From positions 558,001 to 622,000 of the forward strand of contig JADDTR010000010.1 in the NCBI GenBank assembly GCA_015345905.1: a stretch of DNA of 64,000 nt, in the 5' to 3' direction. Source of the stretch: Aotearoamyces nothofagi (lineage: Eukaryota > Ascomycota > Leotiomycetes > Leotiales > Tympanidaceae). The notes beneath the pieces are model-generated. The model made no database searches. It was given only the letters and a program-made list of their open reading frames with translations, and was not told where the DNA came from. Shown piece after piece: positions 23,767-32,986 of this stretch (positions within the stretch are counted from its first letter, which is position 1; each line of letters begins with the position of its first letter). Position numbers and translations under genes: made by a program.

Positions 23767-24470
23767 ATGCTAGCTGACAGAATCCAGAAACGAAGAGCAC
23801 AGATACGGAAAGCTCAACGGAAATACCGCTCCAAAGCGGGTCCTAATGTAGCTGCACTCCAACAAATTCTAGCGACAGTTGAGAATGAGATAGCGACTAC
23901 CTACAAAGGTTTGACAGATCTGTACAGCAATGCAACCAGCCAAGGAGTCTATCAGCATGATTTCGGTCTGGTGAGCGATTTTGAGGAGCCTGTTGAGATT
24001 CTCGGTCAAATTTCTGGGGAAGCATACGCCATAGAGTCACTGGCTACAGGGAGCATTGAGACTTCTCACTGCGAAGTAGCAGTACCCACAGAGCTGGGCC
24101 CCCACTACGGAACTACCACTCTCAGGTCTAATAGCAAGCACACCATCCACGGGGGGGTATAGACTCCCCCGTTTCTTTCGAAGACTGCTACCAGTATTCA
24201 GAAACTACAGTATCCTTGAACAATTTCAGTAATGTAAAGCAAAATCACGGACTTCGACTGGAAGAGTCAAATCTCGATTGGCCAGAGGGCACTGGTCAGC
24301 CGGGCGAATACGTTGGCGAAGAAGAACCAGAGATTAATTTCGGATTAGATGGACAGAACACCAATTCGATGCACGGCGAATACGAATTTATCTGTGAGCA
24401 GCCATTCCCAATTGATCCTACCTTAAAAACATGGTATCCGAACTCAATAGAAGATTACAGACCCTTATAG
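23767..24470 (+). pseudogene. bZIP-like transcription regulator, frame broken at a G7 run
   Basis: From ATG 23767 the frame gives MLADRIQKRRAQIRKAQRKY, then a heptad-like stretch (VAALQQILATVENEIATTY), i.e. a basic region plus short zipper. The position usually held by the invariant Asn is Ile (RRAQIRKAQR), which I recall from a group of fungal bZIP-like proteins. The frame stops at 24160-24162 right after seven G (about 24151-24157). In the next frame the protein continues without a gap (IDSPVSFEDCYQYSETTVSL, NNFSNVKQNHGLRLEESN) to a stop at 24468-24470. A one-base change in the G run would explain the break. It may be a sequencing error, a polymorphism or a true loss of function. It lies inside the putative pectin-use cluster, so it could have been its local regulator. 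Confidence 0.5.
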
Positions 24471-24487
24471 ATTCTCATTCGTCAATC

Positions 24488-26639
24488 TCAAATTTCGTAC
24501 TCTACAAATAAAGTGTGATTCCCACTTTCAACATGCTTCAGATAAGCGTGGTTCTTCTCGAATATAAGAACTCCCTCTGCTACCTCTTTTCCATCTAGCA
24601 AGACGCTTGCAATCTCTTTACCAAAAGTTGGGATGGCAATAGTACCCTTCGTTCCCGCAGGCGCTCTGATAGCCATTTCCAACGACCCGTCATCAGACAC
24701 CTTCCACCCAGCAGAGATAAGCCCTACCGCATTACTAGTGACACCTGCAACTGCAAACTTAAGCTTGTTTTCTAGGCCAGGTTGCGGCTCAAAGATCCAC
24801 TCCGTATGTTCAGGATTTACCAATCTCAAGCCAACCAAGTACGACGTAAGGACAATTGTCGGTCCGGTCGCCCAAGGATGCGCATGGGAGATATAAGCAG
24901 GGTCATAAAGAGTAAAGGGATAATGGCACCTCCCGTCGTGGAAATATCCTTCAATAAGGGAGCTTTGGACAGCATAGGGTGAGTTCCATATATAGCCCCA
25001 CATGGTGCGCAGTAGTTTCATAGCGCGATCAGGTTGATGGGCTTCGAAATGCGCGATCAGCTCTATGCTGCTTTGGAACGTTGATATCATCTGTGGTGAT
25101 TCCGGAGCTACGGCGCCGAATTCGTTCCAGTTGCGTGTGAGGCCTTTGCTAATTCTTTGTGCCCTTTTAGGGGAGTCGGCAAGACCGAACCTATATTGAA
25201 TGATTTAGTGGTGGTCTTGATAAGAATGGCTAGATGCCTACCAGATAGCTAAAACATTTCCGTCTTGTGGTAGTATATCGGAATTGATATAATCGGTGAA
25301 CATCCCTCTATTCTCATCCCACAGGTGTTTATTGACGGCCTGAACTGTTAGCTGATGGTAAAGCTAGTTTAAGACCATAACATACCTCTTTTACGGAGGC
25401 TGCGAGGGTCAACCACTCGCTAGCCAGGGCCTCATCCCCAATCACATCTCGAGCAAGCTCTGCACTCTTTTGTAGGGAATAATAGAGTATGCATTGCACC
25501 TCCAGATTATGCCCTACCAATGGATGTCGGCCCCAATCTAGAGGCATTGAAACTTTCAACAAGCCAGTATCATCAATCTTTTGAAGAGAATAATCGAAAC
25601 CAGGCTTTACTGCTTGCCAAATTTTCCGTACCCATTCCTTTGCATCTTTGCCGCCATCATAGAAGTAGGCGTTGTAGATCGAAACAAACGTCCATAAGTG
25701 GTAACTGTCACTACCATAATGCCAGATCGGAGGACAGGCATACGGAAAGATGCCCTCGTCTGTCTGGTGTGCTAGCATCCAATCAACTCCAGCTCGAGTT
25801 GATCCTTTGTTGTTTAAGGCGATAAAATTGGTCAATGTGCTTACTGCACGGTCTCCAGACCACACGCTACGGTCTCTCCTGGCCCCATCTGTCAGAACCT
25901 CAACGGTGCCTTGAGCAGCAGCAGGTACATCATTTGCCCAACCAACTTTCTTATGCACCCAGTCGCTCCGCCTTCCAGTGTTGGTTGGGATAGTCGCTAA
26001 TTGCACAGTATAGGCTCCTGCGTACCATATTGTGTTAAGAAATGCGTCGTCACTATAGAAGAATCCCGGGTAATGGCGCAAATTGTCTCCCATGCTAGGA
26101 TTCATGTTGTTGTACGTTTGAATACCAGATATCTCAACAACTCCAGCCGTCTCCAAAAAGAGCGTCAAATAACGAAATGCGCCTCTCATCTGTGGTTCTG
26201 GGCACGTCCAACTGCTCTGCCCATCTACAGGGATGGAAAGTACGCCGTCCGTAACGTGGAAATCCATGGATCGATCGCTTCCTCTACCTATAAACGCTTT
26301 ACTCTCGGCGAAAGCCACCGATACTCTTTGCTCAGGCGCCGAGTGTGCTCCAAATTTAATTGTGACGATGCCCGCGGTGTTGACAAGAAAGTCACACGTA
26401 ATGAGTGCATCTTTGCCTGACAGTACTAAAGAACCATCTTTTCCGTCCAAAACCGATGATGCGTTTTGGACATTGCCTTCAGTTGTATAGACCGCTCTGG
26501 GGAATTGTACGCGTGATTCTGGAGCAAAGTTGTGCTCCTGCCATGGGCCGCTTGATGGCTCGGCGTTGAAGACGACGTCCGATAAGTCGCCAGCCAATTG
26601 AGGCTTTTCGAAACTCTTCTGAGCTAGGTTTGGAGACAT
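24488..26639 (-). CDS. GH78-like alpha-L-rhamnosidase, intracellular
   Basis: Three exons (25386-26639, 25242-25339, 24488-25190) encode 684 aa. An N-terminal beta-sandwich (about 1-200) is followed by an (alpha/alpha)6 barrel with the GH78 signature region DGARRDRSVWSGDRAVS, then WMLAHQTDEGIFPYACPP and WGYIWNSPYAVQSSLIEGYF. The C-terminal beta domain ends in HTLFVEYEI. GH78 enzymes release L-rhamnose from rhamnogalacturonan, flavonoid glycosides and oligomers. No signal peptide is present (MSPNLAQKSFEKPQLAGD), so it should act inside the cell on imported oligosaccharides or glycosides. It converges on the bZIP-like gene (17 bases apart). A 31-bp direct repeat lies 98-143 bases upstream of its start. 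Confidence 0.82.
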
Positions 26640-26736
26640 TTTGGCTGCTGTACAGGTTTCTACAACAACTGAAGACTTGAAAGCATTCTATATCTACTTT
26701 GAGATTGCGTGGTAAGTTGGGCGTGACCTTGGTTTC

Positions 26737-26782
26737 TCGGGTTAATACTGGGCAAGGCTTGGGTTCCTCGGATTAACACTGG
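26737..26782. promoter_or_regulatory. 31-bp-spaced direct repeat in the GH78-like promoter
   Basis: TCGGGTTAATACTGG (26737-26751) and TCGGATTAACACTGG (26768-26782) differ at two positions and start 31 bases apart, three helical turns. Similarity extends to the left (CTTGG(T/G)TTC). The pair lies 98-143 bases before the GH78-like start on the minus strand, a typical activator position. The regulator is unknown; CGG triplets suggest a Zn2Cys6 protein. Confidence 0.45.
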
Positions 26783-27008
26783 CCGAGGATTGTAGTATAG
26801 CGTGCTGGAAGGTGAAGAACACCGAACTTTAACCGGATCTACCATTGTATTTAGCCTTTCTCTATCCACGACCGAGAGGCATATGATCAGGAAGATATAC
26901 AGGTTAATCGAAACATTTTTAATCTGTCTCTACGGCGTGAGAAATATTACAAAACGGCTTTTTACAACCCTTTGATCAAGAGCACTCCGACAGCTGAAGT
27001 TATCGCTG

Positions 27009-27724
27009 ATGGCATCTCTGCTCGAAAGGTGCGTCTACTCTCCATGATTAATCCCTTATATTGGCCACATCACTTATTCTCTATCCATCTAGATGGTCCG
27101 ATGACCTTCTCAGCCTGTTCCTACAGAGCCGCAACGTGGCAATTCCTGAGCCTTCACGGCACGATCACAAAGCTCTCGTAGATCTCGTCCTTAAATCAGC
27201 AAAGCTACCTATCGTCCCTCTAAAAAGGACACCAGTATCAATCTTTGACCTCCTCACGCTCCAGCAGCTTGGATACTATCTGAGCGAAAAGCGTGGCCAG
27301 CCTGTCAATGCAAACGCATCCTGGATGCGTTTCGCACCACCAAAAAGGGGCCGTGTCAAGCGAGATGCTCTACGTGATTTTGCCGTCAAGGAGTATGAGA
27401 CTTCCATTGCAAACAACGAGAAAGAGCTTGATGTCTTTGATAAAGATATAGCCGATACACTGCAGCAAGACATCGCTATTGTCCAAGTCGGCGACGGTGA
27501 CGACGAGCGGTTCGGGACATTCGGTGTCTGGCTGCTGGACGATGATATAGAGTATGCTCCCTTCTCCTTCATCTTCTCTTCCTGTCGCATCGCATACTTA
27601 CATTGTCTCCAGGGTGCTGTACGAGACCTGGGGAATCAAGCCAGACCCCAAGTGGTCAAGGGAGGAGGCCTTGAGATGGGCTCAAAAGACAGGCACGTTT
27701 TTTGTGAGGGGGGAGGTGGAGTAG
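27009..27724 (+). CDS. Conserved-looking hypothetical protein, 196 aa
   Basis: Three exons (27009-27028, 27093-27551, 27613-27724; introns 64 and 61 bases) join in frame. The start MASLLERWSDDLLSLFLQSRN is completed only by splicing, and the end VLYETWGIKPDPKWSREEAL likewise, which supports the model. A basic stretch (APPKRGRVKRDALRDF) and an acidic one (VGDGDDERFGTFGVWLLDDDIE) are visible. No signal peptide, membrane segment or known domain was recognised. It is divergent from the GH78-like gene with 369 bases between the starts, so the two may share control. Confidence 0.6.
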
Positions 27725-29063
27725 TCTAGATCCCTGCAGCTTGCGACGCCGCTCATTTGAATAACCCCCATTCCTAATTAGGCAAATAGAGAGTTAAAGG
27801 GTGCTGCGTGCCTGGTGCTATCAGCAACTGTTGAGAACCTTGCGGGCATCACGTATGATCTCGTGTGAAGAGGGCTGAACACCCAACCCAAGCTCTCGCT
27901 ATCTCGGGCCATCGTTGACGAGCGGATACGACTATAACAAACAGGATGCTCTAAGCTCAAGAATCCAAAAACCGTCGCTTGGCGTGCCTGTGCCCCTGCC
28001 ATCGTAAAGTCCAGCCCCTGGGAGGTTCAGGGGGTGCAAGATGGCACGACAGATATAGCTATCAGATGGACCGCAACCGGCGAAGTTGCTCCCTTATTGG
28101 CTCCGCGGCGGGATGTGCCCACAAGTCCACCCCGAGGATGTGCCGGTGCTAGGCCAGATTGGTCGCCGCATCTCGAGGCCGAGGCGTAATAGCGCGATAC
28201 TTCCATGTCGACACGCGACTCCTGTCTGCTTCGTCGAGTCTGTGCCGAGTCTCGAGTCCTATGCCAGCCACTACCACCACCACGTGCACATTCCATCCGG
28301 TAGTGCACAGTACCAGTACCATAGTGCCTTGCTGCTTGGGCTGCTCACTGCTCGTCCTGCCCACTTCCAAGACGGCGTGGTTGTCGCGTTACTACCCCTT
28401 CACTCCACTGACAATCAGTTCACTTCCCCAGAACCCACCTCCCCACACCCCGTACGGAGAGACAACCCAAGTGTGGGGCTCCTTGAGTGCCAGAACCATC
28501 TTGCCTTTACCCCACTTCAGTCCAGAGGGCTAAATCCCGCTTCTGTCGACTTGCTCTCCACCTTTCGAGCCACCCTTCAAGCCATGTCTCTCATGCGTCT
28601 CTCTCACTGCACTTGGTATTGCTTTTGGGGGCTTGGGAGGCTTGGATTAGGCAGATTTCACAACCAGTTCTGTCCATTCCATCATTCCATGCCCTCCCTG
28701 CTCTCCGAGCGGAGGACGGGGACCCCTCCTATTCGAGTTTTGTTACCCTGAATCGACGGGTCTACAGCCACCTAATTTGCTCGGCTCCCGTTCATATGCC
28801 AATGGCTCAGCTGATGTCCTCCAACAGAACGCTTGGAGGTTTTCTGACCTCCATTACAGCTGTCCCGTGTTGTTAAATCGCGTTTCTTTATACCGAGATG
28901 GGATGGTAATGGCTCCCGACCTTTGCAGCTGGGTCCAGAAGCGATATATAAAGCATTATGCTCCCCCGCAAAACCATGGAGTCAATCCTCATCTAAGCAT
29001 TCTCCTGTATCTCCCCAAATCAAGGTTTCAAATTCAAACACCTCTACTATTACCACTACTTAT
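27725..29063. other. Intergenic, upstream of the MFS porter
   Basis: 1.34 kb, GC- and C-rich in 28080-28560, with several open but non-protein-like frames. No gene relic or array was recognised. The right end is the promoter of the sugar porter. Confidence 0.45.
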
Positions 29064-30914
29064 ATGCAAGCTACCGCGATGAAAGAGCCGACACAAGCCG
29101 AGGCAGATCAAATCGAAGATGTAGGGATTGCTGTTCAGCAAAATGACCGCACGATCAGCAAATGGGGTTGTGTGAAGAGCAACCCAAAGACTATGCTTTG
29201 GCTCGCCTGGGCTATCTTTGTTCTCTGTCTCCAAGGCTTCGACAACCAGGCTGGCGGTATCGTCATTGGAATCGAGCAGTTTCGCAAAGATTTCGGATAT
29301 GAGTACCAGGGAGACTACGTTTTGCCTGCAAAATGGCAATCTGCTTTCAGTGGTGGTCCAACTGCAACTGCTGTTTTCGGAGCTCTGTTGGCAAGTTGGC
29401 TTAGTGACAGTTAGTATTTTTTTTTATCAATCTAGCTCTTTTATATTGACCTTAATAATTCCCTCAGTTATCGGCCGAAAGTGGACCATTTTCGGCTTCC
29501 TTTGTAACTCCTTTGTTGGAGTTGCTCTTGAATATGTAGCGACGACAAACCCCGTATTCTTTGCTGGAAAGATGCTGAACGGACTCACTCTGGGCGCTTT
29601 CAATGCCGTTTGTGTGACCTACATCTCGGAGATCTCCCCACTCCCCCTGAGAGGTATCACTACGGCGATGTGCAATCTCTCCCTTTCAGTTGGTCCACTT
29701 ATCTGCGTTATCCTCGGCTATGTGTACGCTGACCTCACGACTGCGTGGGCCTATGTACGTGGTCTTCAATCAATAGTTTCCAGAACAATCATACTGATAC
29801 AAGCAGCGGGGCATCTTTGTCGCACAATGGGGGTTCGCAGCTATAGCCATCGTGTTCAATCCCTTTGCACCGGAATCTCCCTGGTGGTTGGTTGTAAGTC
29901 CCGTCTATCATAATTGTGATGCATTCATACTCCTATATATGTATTGCTAACACCCGCAAGACTAAAGGCCGCCATGATGCCGCGAGGATTGCCCTTCGAC
30001 GACTCGGTATGTCTCCTGTCGATGCTGAAAAGCACGTCACATACATCGAATATACGAACCTCAAAGCTCGCGAAGAGACTGCCGGCAGTTCCTTCCTCGA
30101 ATGTTTCCGAGGCACCAACCTACGCCGTACCGTGCTAACCATCATGCCGTTGACCATCCAAGCCATGTCCGGTGTAAGCTTCATTTCTGGCTATTCGACA
30201 TACTACTTCGAGCTGGCCGGTAACAGTGTCAACCGATCTTTCCAGCTCTCCTGTGGCGGGCAAGCTCTCTCGATCGGGGGGAACATCGTCTCCTGGTTCC
30301 TCATCGACAGCATCGGTCGTCGACCTCTCCTCTTCTGGGGAATGTGCTCTCTGACAGCCCTCCTGCTTCTTACTGGCGGTCTTGCCACATCGTCCGAGCC
30401 GGGCCCACTCACCGGCACGGTCGCTCTTATCATGATGTACAACTTCGTCTTCAACCTAGTCATCGGGGCCGTCGCATACACGGTGATCTCGGAGATCCCG
30501 ACGAACAAGCTCCGCAGCAAGACCATCGCGATCAGTCTCACGTGCCAGCAGTCGCTCTACACCGTCCAGATGTTCGTTCTGCCGTACATCTTCAACCCGG
30601 ACCACGCCAACCTGGGGGCCAAGACGAGCTTCATCTTCGGCGGGTTCGCCGTGCTGAGCTGCGTCTACCTCTGGGTCTACCACCCCGAGACGGCCAACCG
30701 CAGCTTCCAGGAGATCGACGAGATGTTCTTCAAGGGCCTGCCGGCGAGGAGGTTCAAGGGCTACCTCACCACCAGCCAGATGGGCGCGCACGGGCCCGAG
30801 AGCCCGCGACCCTCCGAGTCGAAGGATCCAGAGGCGAAGGAAGTAGAGGCGAAGGAAGTAGAGGCGAAGGATCCAGAGGCGAAGGAGGCAGAGCGGGCGG
30901 AGACTCCGCGGTAG
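29064..30914 (+). CDS. MFS sugar porter
   Basis: Four exons (29064-29409, 29468-29754, 29807-29893, 29961-30914) encode 557 aa with about 12 hydrophobic segments, a plasma-membrane sugar/H+ symporter. Sugar-porter marks are YVLPAKWQSAFSGGP, D-x-IGRKWT after segment 2, RGIFVAQWGF with PESPWWLV at the end of the first half, DSIGRRPLLFWG in the second half and the variant HPETANRSFQEIDEMF near the C-terminus. The set is closest to the fungal maltose/alpha-glucoside permease branch, but substrate cannot be read from sequence. The C-terminal tail has an E/K repeat coded by a 15-bp tandem unit. An alternative acceptor at 29803 would add one Gln. It lies beside the arabinan and rhamnoside genes and may import their products. 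Confidence 0.85.
30829..30893 (+). repeat. 15-bp coding tandem repeat in the MFS tail
   Basis: About four units of roughly GA(A/T)(G/C)(T/C)AGAGGCGAAG encode KD/EPEAKE-VEAKE repeats at the cytoplasmic end of the porter. Two central copies are identical. Such in-frame repeats can vary in number between strains. Confidence 0.6.
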
Positions 30915-31479
30915 ATAAGAGCAGCCTGCGGTGAGGGGAAGGGATCGGACGGCACCGACTGCCTGCCAGCGTTGGCGTAGCTCGCCATGTATTTATTATC
31001 CGGCCACTGTAGACGCAGGTAAGACAGGCCGGGCCAGCTTGGAAGAGTATGAATTCGAAATGCAAGACAACGTGTCAACATGCAGCACGTATCCCCCCGG
31101 GTGCTCTCTCTTCCTGTGCCCGCTGTGCTCCGGTCTGGAGCCTTGAGGGAGTGAGATCGGGAGCCTCTCCTCCTTCCCCATTGCCGCCCGACGTCTCTCG
31201 CCTCGCTCGGCTTCCGCGCACGAGGCGCCTGGCTATTTATTGCATGCACCACGTATGTATGTCATGTAGTCGGGCAATAGATACTTTTCGGCCTTCGATT
31301 CTATTACATATTTATATATATCTCTCTCTCAGACCCCATGTGCTGCTGTGCTGTGCCCATGTCCCAGAACGCCACGCCAAATCGATTACTGCGGCCTCGG
31401 GCTAAACTAGCCGCGAGGCGATCCATTACACGCCTCGTAATTCCCATGCACGGACTCCAGGCCCCCAGGCCCCCCCCCA
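30915..31479. other. Convergent 3' intergenic
   Basis: These 565 bases lie between the ends of the MFS porter and the O-fucosyltransferase-like gene. No gene or repeat of note apart from short TA/TC stretches around 31305-31330. Confidence 0.45.
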
Positions 31480-32986
31480 TCATGGCCACATGTTCCTCTC
31501 GTACGGAAACGGCCGATTCCCCATCACGTCGGAGAACTCGTCCTGCAGCGCCGCACCCCACAGCAGCGACGAGAACAGGCCGGTCTTGATCCCACACGAC
31601 CCGCCCTTGCTGGTCTTCCGCCGCCCAACCGCCACCGTCCACGCAAAGGAACTATCTGCCATGCCCAAGAAGAACGAGCTCCTCGACAAGACGAGATAAT
31701 CCACCAGCGCCTGCTGGTCCCACGTCAGGCTAGCCAGCTCTGCTAGGTCATCGCCAGAAAGCAGATCATGCTTTGTAACGACTGCTTTGGGTAGAGCGAG
31801 GGCCCTGCTTTCGGCCGAGAACGAGGCAATCGATGTCGAGTTGCCCGAGGCGAGGTAGATTATGGGGGTGTTGGCGAGAGGCTGCGAGGACCGGATACGC
31901 TTGAGGTAGTAGGCAGCCTGGGCTTCATACCTCGGCCAGTCGGCATTTACGTCTTCTTCGGTCCGGAGATGAATGCCCACAAAGGTGCTGGTCTGGTGGA
32001 GGGTGGTGGCGATTAACGGGGCAATGGGAATGTTGTAGGTAGAGTAGAGCGCGAAGAGCACGGCAGCCGCCAGACGATGCACATCTTCCCGAAGCGGGAT
32101 AAGCTGGCTGAACGTGTCGGCAAAGCCAATGGGGTCATGACAGATCGGGCTGCGGATAGAGTCAGCGGGTGCGTTCTTGAGAGCATGGCAGGATGGACGA
32201 ACAAATACTTCATGGTTCTCTCGAAGGGGATCAGAGTGATCTGCCCCTCCTTTGCCTTGAGCTGCTTGACTCGAAAGCGAGCAGACAGGACGGGGATGAC
32301 GGGCCAGATCGTCAGGTCTTTGGGCAGGATGCCCTCGGTCTCTACCACGGGGCCCAGCCTTTCCAGCGCCGCACGATCCGCGTATATGGGCATCTGCGGA
32401 CACGCCGTCTTCATCCGGGCGAGGAAGCGATCCTGGTCGAAGAGGTAGTCCAGGCCGGCTGTACCATTCCTCAGATCCTTCAGCTCGCTCTCTGACCGGA
32501 GGTAGATCCGCGGCAGGAGGATTCCTGCCCCGGCATCCATCGCATAGCGCAGACAGCCAAGCACCTCCTGCTTGACGTTCCCTGGCAGAGGTTAGCTGGG
32601 GGGCGACGGGGAGGACAGCAGCGAGGGCGCGACCTACCTATTCCGCCCGTGACGCCCTGGCAGGAGAAGACGACCGAGCTGTCCCACGGCTGCGCGTCGC
32701 AGAGGGCGCGGACGTGCTGCTGGTCGAAGTCGTCGGCGACGGCGGCGCTGATGGCGGCGGCGACAAAGCCGTGCTCGGTGACGCTGGAGTTGTAGCTGTA
32801 GCTGTAGCTGTTGTGGCCGTGGCCGTGGCCGTGGCCGGAGCCGTGGTGCGAGCCATTCGCGGCCGGGATCTGGACGGGCACCGAGGCCACCTCGGATTGG
32901 CTGTGTTCCAGCTGGCTGTAGCCAATCAGGAACCAGCACAGGAGCACCAGGAGACTGAGGCCAGCCACGCGCTGGCCGCAGAGCAT
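31480..32986 (-). CDS. O-fucosyltransferase-like type II membrane protein
   Basis: Three exons (32638-32986, 32209-32581, 31480-32149) encode 463 aa. An N-terminal anchor (LSLLVLLCWFLIGYS, about 10-24) and a luminal stem with a His/Gly tract and a Ser/Tyr tract (residues about 48-68) fit a Golgi type II enzyme. The catalytic part has VVFSCQGVTGGIGNVKQE, FERTMNPICHDPIGFADTF and TFVGIHLRTEEDVNADWP; the last matches the HxR motif for GDP-fucose in the O-fucosyltransferase superfamily. SRSSFFLGMADSSFAWTVA near the end is the second nucleotide-sugar motif region. Sugar donor and acceptor in fungi are not established. The second intron (61 bases) was placed from the frame switch and a CTGAC...CCGCAG acceptor. 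Confidence 0.68.

Noticed and set aside
28086-28876. Several overlapping plus-strand frames of 120-220 codons
   Set aside because: C-rich sequence with few stops; the proteins are Pro/Ser/His-rich without any domain, and frames compete with each other.
30344-30934. 196-codon frame inside the sugar porter gene
   Set aside because: Alternative frame of GC-rich coding sequence; the porter frame carries all family motifs.
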